From Siphonodentalium dalli (taxonomy: Eukaryota; Mollusca; Scaphopoda; Gadilida; Siphonodentaliidae), in NCBI GenBank assembly GCA_032622095.1, contig CP136062.1, positions 150,968,875 through 151,032,874 of the forward strand: 64,000 nt of DNA. Reading direction: 5' to 3'. Below the pieces are notes generated by a model that did not search any database, was not told where the DNA came from, and saw only the letters and a list, made by a program, of their open reading frames with translations. Made by a program: the position numbers and the translations under genes. Of the stretch, positions 51,860-62,660 are shown one piece after another (the stretch's first letter is position 1; every line of letters starts with the position of its first letter).

Positions 51860-52022
51860 TATAAGGATTAACTGTCATGTGGACTGTTTTAATGGAGATG
51901 TAACCGTGAGGTAAGTGGTCATAACTTGTGTAAAACCCAAAGGGTTTTACATACAAGTTATGACCACTTACCTCACGGTTACATCTCCATAAAAACAGTC
52001 CACATGACAGTTAATCCTTATA
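51860..52022. repeat. Near-perfect palindrome, about 160 bp
   Basis: Arms of about 78 bp from ATAAGGATTAACTGTCATGT to AAGTGGTCATAACTTGTGTA pair almost base for base with the right arm (TACAAGTTATGACCACTTAC ... ACATGACAGTTAATCCTTAT). The loop is only a few bases around ACCCAAAGGGT. Neither TA, TTAA nor an 8-bp duplication is obvious outside. Confidence 0.92.
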
Positions 52023-52467
52023 TTTATATACATTTAGCGAAAAAGCCACTTTTGTAAATGTATTTAAATCGAAAAGTGTATCGTGACAAAACCAGCCCAA
52101 AATATCCCATAGCACCCTTGGCAAAAGTTAACAGGAACAATTTCTCTTTATATTGAAACCCGATGATTTATTAAGTCAATCCTGCGCGAGTCCAAATGCG
52201 ACCAAAGCATTACGCGTTCGTCTTTCCAAACCCAATGACGTGTCGATGTTGTTATGAGGCTGCAGTTATTAGCTGTTGCGCATTCACCGAGAAATAATTG
52301 CAACTAGCCACGTGGGCGCCGACCAATCGGAATGCTGGATTTAGTGATGATCACACTTAGTATGTAAATATAATTTTGTAAATGTAATTTCTAAATTATA
52401 ACCTACAATGAAGGCCACCCGTGACTTTAATTTCACAGAGAGTTCAAGGAGGAGATACCATCTTTAA

Positions 52468-52897
52468 CCCTTTCAGTGCCAAGTCCGATTTTTGTATCAA
52501 CCCATATACCCTGTGCCAATGCATTCTCTTATATATGCGAGTCGACCATATGTCGCCTCGCATATATAAGAGAATGCATTGGCCTAACAATTTTTCATCA
52601 TTTGTTATTATTTTTTACAATTTGGATAATTTTTTCTTGTATTCTTTAACAGACTTATTTTGTAGGTTTAGTGCCAGGGAATCTTACGTTTTTCATGGGC
52701 ATCAAAATTATTACTATACTTGGTGATAGTTTTGAGTTATAACATGCCCCTAAGGTTTTAACCAGTTTGTTTTTAAATTCGCTATAGCATGCTTAAGCAT
52801 ACCCCAAAAAATCTTAAAAATAATTTAATTTTTTTTAGGGCCGATTTTACAGACCGTAAATTAGGGCCGATGAGATCGGCCCCTGGCACTGAAAGGG
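52468..52897. mobile_element. TTAA MITE with one hairpin, 430-bp form (CCCTTTCAGTGCC family)
   Basis: Flanked by TTAA at 52464-52467 and 52898-52901. The ends are CCCTTTCAGTGCCAAG and CCTGGCACTGAAAGGG. The left part holds the complement of ATATGGGTTGATACAAAAAT, the 69-bp hairpin (52516-52584) and the A/T spacer. The right part has about 200 bp not found in the 244-bp copy, ending GGCCGATGAGATCGGCCCC. Confidence 0.9.
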
Positions 52898-52904
52898 TTA
52901 AGGA

Positions 52905-54760
52905 GGTTCTCTGTAGAGTGCTTGATTAATTTACCAAATTTTTGATAACCATATTACAACTGATATCAGCTCATAATGATTGACTAGAATATCTCAAAGA
53001 TGAGTTCCATGTCAGCGAGTATGTTGAGTCTCTATGAAAAGGTTTTAATTTAATAACTTTGCATCCATAAATCACAGTATATTCACATATTGCTTATAGA
53101 AAAAGAACCTAATTTTAAGATTGCAGTAGATATATTAACCATTGCAAGCGTAGTGGTATGACCTTGTCTGAGTGGCATTACAGCTTTTAGTGCTATGGTC
53201 ATCCAGATTAGCTAACTAAGCCAGTGCTCACAGCTTGAATAACATGATGCCAGCATGGCTTTGAAAACCTGGAATAGTCTTGAGATTAGCTCTGCGCACC
53301 ATACGTTTAATTTATTCCAAGCACATTTAGCCCTCTATAATTGAGGGTTTTCCAAAAAAAACTTTAAAATTGCCTTGAATTTTAGATGTGAGGGCATTGA
53401 AATATCTTCTAAAATTGTTGAGAAGCCCTTGGTTAGTTCTGACTTGTGTGAACCCTAATAATAGAATGTCAATTTCCTTTTGAATATTGACAGAAATATG
53501 ACACAAAGTTTCAATGGAAAATTCTTTTATAATGAGGCCCTTTTGTGTTTTTGGTGGACTGAAATCCATAACTTGTATGTTCTATCTGCACAATTTTTAG
53601 AGCTGATCTGGTATGCCCTGCACTGGCACTAAAAACATTCAAGATTTACAAAGGATGCTGTCAAACTAGTTATCTCTACAAAAATATCAACATTTTTCTA
53701 CCTTTTTGAAGAAATACGATTTACTTATTAATACAATGTCAAGACCCACTGTATTATATGTATCTATTTTGAATGTTTTAACAAAGCTTTCGCAATACCT
53801 GTGTCATAGGCCACAATGCAGAGTTGGGTCTTAATCTATCCATATCTATAAGCTATATCCAATAGCTTTGGACTATCTATAATTTAATATTATGGAATAT
53901 TATTTTTTGTTTGGAAGAGTTAATAGTTTGACAGTTATATTTAGTTTTATTCGGAGCACTAAGAATAGTTATTCAGCCTCAGTGGATTACTGTTCATTGT
54001 TAGATATATTGAGATAATCGTGCACAAGTTACCCTTTACCCTAGACTCTGAAGATTACTTAGAATGCTATATTTTTGTCTCTGAAGTTCGGAAGAATTTT
54101 CAGAGACTAAAATAAAGGTTATCAGAAATTTAATCGTACTGTTTTGTACAGTTTGTGGAAATGGATATACTCGTTACTCGATAGACATGCGACAGCCTGC
54201 ATCATTGATTGTGACTACCACATCATATGCACAGTACTGTCGTGATGAAATGAAAGTATTATTCGCAAGTGCGATAACTCTATTACTCTATTGCGTTAAC
54301 TCATGAAGTTTGCCACGTGTTTGGGTATTGACTGGAGTCTTACTCTGCAATACGCACATATTTTCTTAATTCTATTAAATTTTCATGAAATGAAACAAGG
54401 AAATAAATGGTGTGACCAAAATTCTAAATTATAAACGAATCTGCCGACTGATTTTGAAGCAGCTGGACATTTCAAATCTCAAACCTTAGTCGGGGTTTAC
54501 TGTACTCCCATGATTATTTCATTATCTGAGTTCAAGTCATACTATTTACTAATTCAAACTGGTATTGCAGTACTCACACAGTATATCCACATGAAGAACT
54601 TAACATTCAGATTATCAGTACCATTTCAGACAAATATTGTTTGTGGTATGTAGATATCATGAGTTCATACCCACCAAATTGACCTATGATAAACACACCA
54701 CCGAGACTACGTATATCTACACAAATTAAATACTTTATAGGCCGCAGTACTCACCATTGT
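52905..54760. other. Intergenic, nothing recognised
   Basis: About 1.85 kb of AT-rich sequence without clear inverted ends, tandem arrays or coding signal. The region is the longest repeat-poor stretch downstream of the gene. Confidence 0.5.
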
Positions 54761-54765
54761 TATGA

Positions 54766-55075
54766 AAACATTACTGTTACAGTGACATTACCGATCAAAG
54801 TCCAATCAGATACCAAAGTTTAGTCAAAACCTGACGATAAACATTGCAAAAAATATTCTGAAAATCATATTTAGACTAAAATATTTTAACTTACTACATG
54901 ATCAGCGATGTTCGTTGAAAATCACTGTAACAGTTTTGTTTATAATAAAAATTGTTTCAACATTTATCTATTTCTCCATGTTCTTCTCAGTGGTGATGTT
55001 TTTACAGACTTTAAATTTTAGTTACATATTTACCCCACTGTGAATGCCTTGGGTACCTTTCAAGGAAGGGGTAAA
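54766..55075 (+). repeat. Interspersed repeat, copy B (partner at 42370-42670)
   Basis: Colinear with copy A, with the same opening (AAACATTACTGTTACAGTG) and closing blocks (TTTATCTATTTCTCCATGTT, CAGTGGTGATGTTTTTACAG, ATATTTACCCCACTG). Copy B also keeps CACTGTAACAGTTTTG, the complement of the opening word, suggesting an inner inverted repeat. Confidence 0.7.
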
Positions 55076-55097
55076 AATAACAAACTTCACCAAATAA

Positions 55098-55182
55098 CCT
55101 ACTCTTAGTGCTCCGAGATATATAACCTACTCTTAGTGCTCCGAGGTATATAACCTACTCTTAGTGCTCCGAGGTATATAGA
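55098..55182 (+). repeat. 31-bp tandem repeat, about three units
   Basis: ATAACCTACTCTTAGTGCTC followed by CGAG(G/A)TATAT, three times. Confidence 0.9.
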
Positions 55183-55554
55183 TAGATCCCCACAAAGAAT
55201 AATGTATACTATCACTTTCTGAAATAAATTGTAACTTAAATTTATATCTATTAGCTTTTTAGGAACCTAATCTTAAGTCCGCTCAAATTCCGTTAGCAAC
55301 ATATATGATTAGTTGCCATGGTTATGTGACAGTTAAGTGGAATGGGGTATGAAATCTTATTGTTTACAGTCATTAAAATGTCTTAAACTCTGATTATTCT
55401 TTGTGTATGTTTCCCCAATACCCAGGCTACTCTGACTATCACTCAAAGATAGAGTTATGTCCCCTGCATCAGCTGTGAATGAGCCACATTGTGATAATCA
55501 CAGGCCCCTGGGGAAGAATTCTACTACCGTATTTAAATTCGCACACTACTATTT

Positions 55555-55620
55555 TTCACTCAGTTTTGAATTCGTGCACTTTGAATTTGCTCACCTTGCT
55601 GCACGAATTCAAAACTGACT
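55555..55620. repeat. Short inverted repeat
   Basis: CACTCAGTTTTGAATTCGTG ... CACGAATTCAAAACTGACT, arms of about 20 bp with a 22-bp loop. Confidence 0.75.
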
Positions 55621-56310
55621 CAAATATTTTCATAAAAGCCTTGCAACTGATAACATTTTCAGTTCTTAATTGTTCTGGGGGATACATGTGTATATTAAAG
55701 ATCACCACAACAGATATATACATCGAGTATATATCGAACACGACTGCATCATCAGTTTGTTGCGAATATGGGTTATTATATGCTCCAAATAATCATTCTG
55801 AAATTTAAATAGTTATAGATATTATTGAAATGAACTTGAAGGAATGAAAACCACACCACATAGGCTGATGACGGCACATTGCTGCGTGTATTCTATATAA
55901 TTTGGGTTGACATAATTAAGTTAACGCAGACCATTATGTAGGGCTTCACGGTATACACCTCCACAATACCGACTACGGTATTAAATGAAATACCGCGGTA
56001 TGACATAAATACCATCAAGAATAATTTCCAAACATTTTGCTAGTCAAGATTCTATGGTACAGTACGTAATTCAATATTCGCGTGTGAATGCAGTGTCACG
56101 CTGACACACGAAAATAGGACAACGCAATGCATGTCTCCTGTGATTGTAATAATGTGTGGGGTCCTAATGGTGTCGCTTCTGCAAAAATAACAGGTATTTA
56201 ATTCACAATTTTTAATTCACAACAAAGCAAATTATTATCGAGAATCAAATTGATATGGCTCTTGGTTCGTTTTCTAAAGAAGTTATAATGAGGGGATTTA
56301 AGTCCGGTTT

Positions 56311-56670
56311 TTAGCTCACCTGAGACGAAGTCTCCGGTGAAGCTATAGTCAGCACTCCTCGTCCGTCTAGCCGTCGGTCCGTCAAGAATCGTCTTCTCCT
56401 CCAGAACTGTAAGACCGAATGGGTTCATATTTGGTGTGGATGTTCCCTAGGTGAATCACATTCAGATTTGTTCAAATGAGGTCACACGGTCAAATAGTTC
56501 CGAAGCTAGGACCATAACTCTTTTCCACCATAGTAATTCTTACAACGACTTCTCGAATTTCATAGGGCCGAATGGATTCATATTTGGTACAAAGGGTCCA
56601 TGGGGGGGACTGTGGTTCAGATTTGTTCAACTGAGGTCACTGGGTTGAATGTGGGTGGAGCCAGTGACAT
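56311..56670 (+). repeat. Bivalve-type tandem repeat element with 5' hairpin, copy 3
   Basis: It starts TTTTTAGCTCACCTGAGACG with the CACCTGAGAC / GTCTCCGGTG hairpin, then CCGTC runs and two core units (ATTTGGTGTGGATGTTCCCT, TTCAGATTTGTTCAAATGAG). It lies inside the 3.5-kb hAT-like element. A poly-C-rich stretch (56865-56895) follows. Confidence 0.65.
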
Positions 56671-57170
56671 AACTCAAAAACAATTTTTATTTTGTTAAAT
56701 TCAGATTTTTGGAATTTTCAGTTCGACCTTGCTCAATTTAACAAACAAACAAAATATTTTTTAAGCATGTTTATAAAATTTGAAAAAAGTGATGCCATTA
56801 TAACATCTGCAGAGTTATGAAACTTTACTCTTTAATGAAATTATGGAAACATTCCATTACCACCTCCCCCCCCCCAAACCCCCCCCCCCCCCCTCCCACA
56901 TGACCCAGACCCACCCTGCCATCAACCAACATCCCTTCCAACCCATATCATCTCCCAATTTAATACCTCTTCTCACCACAGAAGCAGATATATCTTTGCA
57001 AAGACACAGGTCATTAATTTAGATTAGAATAATAGATGTCATCTGGCAGGCTTGTATAATCATAACTGCTAGCAAATTAAAAACAAACTACTGTTCACAA
57101 GGTTAGGTGATGGCTGATGGGAATTGGTTTCCCTGCCATACAATGGTACTGTGAATGGCTTAGATTTCTT

Positions 57171-57616
57171 CAAGCCTGGAAATAGTGTGTCTGACATTTG
57201 CAGAATGAGGTCCCCAGAGGGTGAATTTAGTGTTGCTACCCCGTACAGCAGGCTAGCATCACCAAATACACCCTCCAGGGACCTAATTCTGCTTAGGCCT
57301 CATCTTCTGGGAAGTATCCTAAGTATCAAATTGAAATTTTGTTTTAGTTACTTTTTTACTTTTTCCACACCTGTTCAGTTTCAATGTCCCCCTAATTTGC
57401 AGAAGATAACATGCATAATTGAGGTGCTCAATGGGTGTGCATCACTAACTTCAACTGTAGAACTTCCATCTGCTCCTTGGTTTTTATTGGCCGTTGAGGC
57501 CTAATCAACCTGAGGATGAATTCGGTGATGCTAGCCCGCCTTGCGGAATAGTGTCATTAAATTTACCTTTTGGGGACCTCATTCTGCAAATGTCAGACAC
57601 ACTAAATTCAGGCTTG
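57171..57616. mobile_element. hAT-like hairpin MITE inside the 3.5-kb element
   Basis: The ends are CAAGCCTGGAAATAGTGTGT and ACACTAAATTCAGGCTTG. The first hairpin (57200-57295) is complete; the second has lost part of its left arm (AATCAACCTGAGGATGAATT). The middle block is present. No 8-bp duplication is kept. Confidence 0.78.
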
Positions 57617-57689
57617 GCGGTTTCATATTATTTTCTTAACCACCACTTATCCAGATGAAATCATACCCTGATTTTTCAAAGAAAAATTG

Positions 57690-58040
57690 GGGGGTATATA
57701 TATTGGATTGAATTTTTTTTTCTGCCTGTCAGGCTTCCATCTGTATGCCTGTTGGGATGTCTATCCATCCGTCTATCAACAATTGTTTTCTTCTCCATAT
57801 TAAAGACCAAATGTGTTAATATATTTCAGTGTGCATGTTCCCTTGGTGTCTCACAATCAGATTTGTTCAAATAAGTTCATCAGATCAAATAGGTGCGAAG
57901 CCAGGGCCACAACTCTTCCCTCCATAGTAATTCTTAAAAAAAAATTTCTCAAGAACCATTGGGCCTATATAGCTTATATTTGGTATGGAGGGGCCTTGGG
58001 TGACCGGGGTTCAGATTTGTTCAAATGGGGTCATTTTTAG
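57690..58040 (+). repeat. Fragment of the TTCAGATTTGTTCAAATGAG tandem family
   Basis: Starts GGGGGGTATATATATTGGAT and carries about two core units. It parallels 21770-22130 in order and in its position right after a hairpin MITE. Confidence 0.6.
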
Positions 58041-58142
58041 GAAATGAGGTCCCCAGAGGTTGAATTCGGTGATACTAGTCCACCATGCGGCATAGTGTCA
58101 TTGAATTCACCTGCAAGGGTCAGACACACTAAATATAGACTT
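58037..58142. mobile_element. hAT-like hairpin MITE, fragment
   Basis: One hairpin (AATGAGGTCCCCAGAGGTTG ... GTGTCATTGAATTCACC) followed by GGGTCAGACACACTAAATAT and AGACTTGG. The left half is missing. It is followed by another GGGGGTATATTGGAT word. Confidence 0.65.
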
Positions 58143-58429
58143 GGCTGTTCCAATATTATTTTCTTAACCACCACTTATCCAGGTGAAATCATACCCTGCT
58201 TTTTCAAAGAAAAATTGGGGGTATATTGGATATTGGGGGGGGTATATTGATATTACTAGATGAATCGATCTCATAGATGGGGATTCACATTTGTTCTAAT
58301 AGGGGCAGAGATAAGAGATTTAACTCTCCTCTATCCTGTTTGGTACTGGTATAATAATATTGATTTCTAGGCAGCCTGGGTGGGGGCAATGGCGAGGGGG
58401 TGTAGAGGGGTCGATATTTGACCCCCTAC

Positions 58430-58680
58430 TTTGATCAAAATTTAAACAGTTGAAAATTTCATGCCTGATACTACATTAGTTGTAGAGTAGATGTTCACAC
58501 CAAAAATATGTTAGAATTGTTCTAATAGTTTGGTTTGATTTTCCAACATGTATGTTTTTAAACCATCAGTCCATATGTTCCTACTTCAGGTTAAACTGTT
58601 GGACCGAATTGGCCACAAATTTTAACTTTATGGGGGTGTCAGGTTGGTAATTTTCAAACGTTTGAGAGCTTGAAGTACTG
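58430..58680 (+). repeat. Interspersed repeat, copy 2 (partner at 2160-2510)
   Basis: AACAGTTGAAAATTTC, GGTTTGATTTTCCAACATGT, GTTCCTACTTCAGG and TATGGGGGTGTCAGGTTGG are in the same order as at 2160-2510. It lies inside the 3.5-kb hAT-like element. Confidence 0.5.
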
Positions 58681-58889
58681 GTACCAGTCGTAAAATTCAA
58701 CCTAAGAGGGATGTACAACAGGATTTTTGTGAACTTAGTACTGTGGTATGGTTGTCTTAAAAAAGGTAAGAGCTTGGAGATTTGTCAGTGGTGTGAAATT
58801 AGAAATTTCAAGGTGAAGAGCCCTGCTCATCTGAGAACTTCCAGCTATGTCCATGTTTAGAACTACTTGTCTTAGGTGATTTTGTCAAG

Positions 58890-58975
58890 TACTGACTCTT
58901 GTAGTCTTCAGAGTCCCCATCTTCTCAGTCTTTACAGTCTGGCGAGCGACCCACAGTCATTGACTGTCTTGTTAC
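58890..58975 (+). repeat. Interspersed repeat (CAGTCTGGCGAGCGACC type)
   Basis: Colinear with 22840-22950: TCAGTCTTTACAGTCTGG, GAGCGACCCACAGTCATTGA, CTGTCTTG. Confidence 0.55.
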
Positions 58976-59795
58976 TAAAAAGGTTAGGGCGTCTCCAACC
59001 AATACCTATTTATCTGGTGTCTCGATGATGGATAAATATTAGCAATTGGAAACAATTGTGAGAGTAACGTTTAAATTTCGTAATTGTATGGATGGCGATC
59101 ATGGTCTAATTATTGCATTGCATGTACACTAATTTAAGACGACTATAAACACACACCCTCAGCGTACAACGTGTTGGCACTGCCTGTTAAAATTGCTTTT
59201 CGCACTTTGCTGAAGTTATGCTCTGGGCGTCTGGCTGGTTATCGTTTCGTCTTGCTGGTTCTGGTTCAGTCTCGATAGTTCTCGTTCTCGTTCAATACTT
59301 ACAAGCAAGCGTTATTTCCTCGGATTATATAAAAAAAAAATTATGTTTGCTGCCGTAAAACCGACTAAAGGAAGAAAATTTAGTTTGCGGCGATATACCG
59401 ACTATTCAAGTAATCCAATACCGACTACACGGTATTAATAATAAAACCGTGGTATGACTAAATACCGAAAAAACCGTGAAGCCCTACCATTATGCCAACG
59501 GTGTCACTCCAGGGTGTTGCTTGATACAAAGATAGCTTTCTTGCACCTTCATTCTGAAAGGTGTGTGTTTCTTACAAGCATTGCAACATCGAAGATTTTA
59601 TCATGATTTATCGCTTTACATATGGCCCTAATTGGTTATTCAGCCCAACATTCCGTAATGTATATAACAAAAATAGTGTGCAAATTTCAATACGAGTAAG
59701 GTACACCAGTGACAGGGTTCACAAGTCCAATTTTGGGGGGAAATAGATTCTCAAAAACGTACATCTCAGTCACAATATATTTCAATGTGTCTTAA

Positions 59796-62198
59796 CCCTT
59801 TCATGGTGGGATCTGCGCTGGTGCAGCATTAAATATCCCGTGCCAGTGTATTCTCTTATATATGCGAGGCTCCCAGATAGTCTGGTCGATAAACTAAAAG
59901 TTTAGGGTCAACCTAGAATAAATTTGGACTAAGTTGGTTTCTATTCCATTTTGAAGAGGAATATATCCTCTATAACATATCCACAATCCGCTAAAATCCG
60001 CTTTGAGAATTTCTGTAATCCAAGATGGCGTCCATGATGGCAGTTGGTATAGAACAATTCAGAATTTCGGCGGTAGGTGCGCCAACTAATACCAAATTAG
60101 TAATAAAATAAAATGCACACAAACAATGCTTAGTCGTAAACCATATCGGTAGAATGTCTGTCCCAAAATGGCCGCCAAAATGGACAAAATCGAATGAAAT
60201 TTACAATTTGTTGAAAATTGAATAGCTAGTCATACAAGAACGAACAAGCCCTCGACTTATACGAGAAAGAATGGTTTCAGAGTATAAGGGGAGCTTTTAA
60301 TAATTTATGTAAGAATTCTCTTTAATGTATCTCGCGAGAGAGTAAACGAAAGCCAGGTCACATACAACGATTAAATATGGACTTTTTGGGCGCCAAGAAA
60401 CTGAAGAATAACGCAGTTTTATCTGTACTATTTGTCTTGAATCGTGTAATATATGTGTAATTAAACATTTAAATGGGATATAATAGGGATGTATTGATTA
60501 TGTGACCTTTTCTAGAAGCATAAATGTATGTAATGAAAACAGTCTCATGAATGTGACCGATAATCATTTATTTTTATATCTACAGCACCAAATCTGTCGA
60601 AATTCACTACTATAGAACAGTATGAGAGCTATACATATGGTACTAGGTCAAATGTGTAGATCCTATTGTCCATGTCTTTAAATAGTAGTCATAGTTGCGT
60701 CCGGTGATTAAACACGAATATTTCGCTTTTATCACACAAATGCATGGTGGTATACCATGAACGCAATTTATAAAAATACAAAGGAGTACAATAGATTATC
60801 TTCAATAAATTCTCAACATAACCAAATTTGCCTACATACTCTGTGGCAGAGGCTGTCTTTATACCTGAAAATTATATGTGCTTAAATGCACATACGCGAA
60901 TACGCGAAACGTACTACCTTTTCTGCAACGGCATCGCCGTGTTTACCCATTCTCCCTAATGTTACACATATCTGCTACATACAAAACCACAAATAGCAAC
61001 CTTGAGTGAATGGTAAACGCAGAACTAATAATTTTAAACGCTGATGACCTGATATTTAGCGCAAGTATGTGGGTGGCAATGGTAATATCATTTCAAACAA
61101 CAAGATACTGAAAACTAATAGTGTGCATTGCGTGGTACATATTCCCGTTGTAAAGACTAGTGCCGATTGAAGTAAGTTGAACAAAATTGTCTGCTAAGAA
61201 ACCGGTTTGGAAGCAACATGAAAATTGGTATTAAATCAAATGTACGATGTACAGTCTCTTCGATCTAGTGATATAGGGTACTATTCTGTTGAAGAGATGA
61301 GTGTTTCTTTACAGTATAATCAGCATTACGACATACGTGTTTGGTTTATTATCACGGAGAGTGTTGAAAATTTCGGAAATATATAGTATTTACACAGCAA
61401 GGGTGTGCACTTCGGTTTCTGTGTTATATTCAATAACTAATCATCATTCCAAATGAAACTACCACGCACTGTGGGACGAAATATTACTTTGTGTTTGCAT
61501 GCCCGAAATAACTGTTTTTGGCCCGACTGTTGGATGCATTCTAAGCAGAAAACCCGAACGTAAATCATTGGGTTAACGTGCGTTGCAGTGATCGATAAAT
61601 CATTCCGGTAGATCTGTTTTAATTATATGTGTACATTTAAAGATATATAACAACATACTTGTAAATTACCAATGTGTATTTTCGCTTATAGGTGGTTATC
61701 CAATATGTTGCTTTCGTCGTAGCATGGATTGGAGTTGCGGCCATTTTGACAGCCATTTCATCGCCGCGATTGCATTATTTTCTGTCCATGTCACTCTAAT
61801 TTCACACAAACTGGTATATATCGGATGGAGGATTAATCCGTTCTGGCGTCGCTGATAAGGGATATTGTAAAAAAAAATACTTCACAAGGTCGAAAAATGG
61901 GCATTTTAAAAATCTCTGTGAAAAAGTTTGCTCAAAGCGGATTTTAGTGGATTTTGGATATGTTGTAGAGGATCTATTCCACTTCAAACTGGAATTAAAA
62001 CCAACTTAGTCCGAATTTTTTCTAGGTCAAACCTTTTATCGAGAATGTACTGGCTTAAAAGGTCAAGGTAAATATTGTTAGGCCAATGTATTCTCTTATA
62101 TATGCGAGGCTCCCTATGGAAGACTCCTATAAATTATATAAGAGAATGCATTGGCACAGAGTTTTCGCAAAATTTCAGGAAGCTCCAGACATGGAAGG
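59796..62198. mobile_element. TTAA MITE (CCCTTTCATGGTGGG family), interrupted by a 2.16-kb insertion
   Basis: The left piece (59796-59885) starts after TTAA at 59792-59795 with CCCTTTCATGGTGGGATCTG, GCTGGTGCAGCATTAAATAT and the first hairpin arm up to GCGAGGCTCCC. The right piece (62043-62198) resumes at GAATGTACTGGC, continues through a second hairpin (62082-62155) and ends GGAAGCTCCAGACATGGAAG before TTAA at 62199-62202. The order matches 28607-28861. Confidence 0.82.
59886..62042. mobile_element. Non-autonomous DNA element, 2.16 kb, with terminal repeats of about 115 bp
   Basis: The left arm, 59886-60006, starts TCGATAAACTAAAAGTTTAG and contains GGACTAAGTTGGTTTCTATT, GAAGAGGAATATATCCTCTA and CCGCTAAAATCCGCTTTGAG. 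The right arm, 61931-62042, is its imperfect complement ending TTTTATCGA. The interior is mostly unique; a GCCATTTTG/CAAAATGGC word pair near 60170 and 61740 may be a second inverted pair. No transposase frame is recognisable. About 20 bp of the host hairpin are missing at the junction. Confidence 0.78.
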
Positions 62199-62369
62199 TT
62201 AATAAGACAAATAGCGTTCGTAAGCCTAAGTGTCTGGTAAGTAATTATTATACACAGATACCAATTCAATTATTACAATCACACCTCGTACGATATGTCG
62301 ACTTCGCTTCAATCGACTCTGTCAAGTTATATCTCAAACTAAAGGAAATTTTAAGGCCTATAAGATAAA

Positions 62370-62660
62370 ACTTGACTTATACTTTGGCGATGTCGGTAGA
62401 TGGTGGGTGTCTCGGGGTGCGAGAATGTTAGTGCGATAACTCAAACAAACGTCAACTGATTTCATTCATATTTGAGATATTAGTCTGTTGCAATAATATC
62501 TTGAACGAGTTCGAAAACCAGGTTTGTCAAATCTTTTATACGAGATTTATGGGACTTACTTTGTCTATTTTTAGCTTTGTTTTATCGTTGGTGCGATAAC
62601 TCAAACAAACTTTGACCGATTTCAACAATATTCGGCATATGAGCTAGGGTCACCTCTAGA
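62370..62660 (+). repeat. Pearl-core-like tandem repeat, diverged
   Basis: Two units with GTGCGATAACTCAAACAAAC, AATATCTTGAACGAGTTCGA and GGTTTGTC resemble the core units at 18294 and 25226. The lead-in AAAACTTGACTTATACTTTG resembles a decayed 5' hairpin of that element. The 3' tail is absent. Confidence 0.6.

Larger units (their letters stand above)
55939..59487. mobile_element. hAT-like element of 3.5 kb with perfect 8-bp target duplication
   Basis: The ends are TAGGGCTTCACGGT and ACCGTGAAGCCCTA (14 of 14 complementary), with CCATTATG repeated immediately outside (55931-55938 and 59488-59495). Just inside each end lies a block of about 50 bp in direct, not inverted, orientation: CAATACCGACTACGGTATTA on the left and CAATACCGACTACACGGTAT on the right, each followed by CCGCGGTATGAC or CCGTGGTATGAC. 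The interior contains other repeats (56311, 57171, 58037, 58430, 58890) and no transposase frame that I can recognise. Confidence 0.88.

Noticed and set aside
57124-57504. 126-codon frame, and similar MRSPEGEFxDA frames at 21584, 37822, 45469, 48268 and 58044
   Set aside because: The shared MRSPEGEF wording is the translation of the hairpin arm of the hAT-like MITE, not a protein family.
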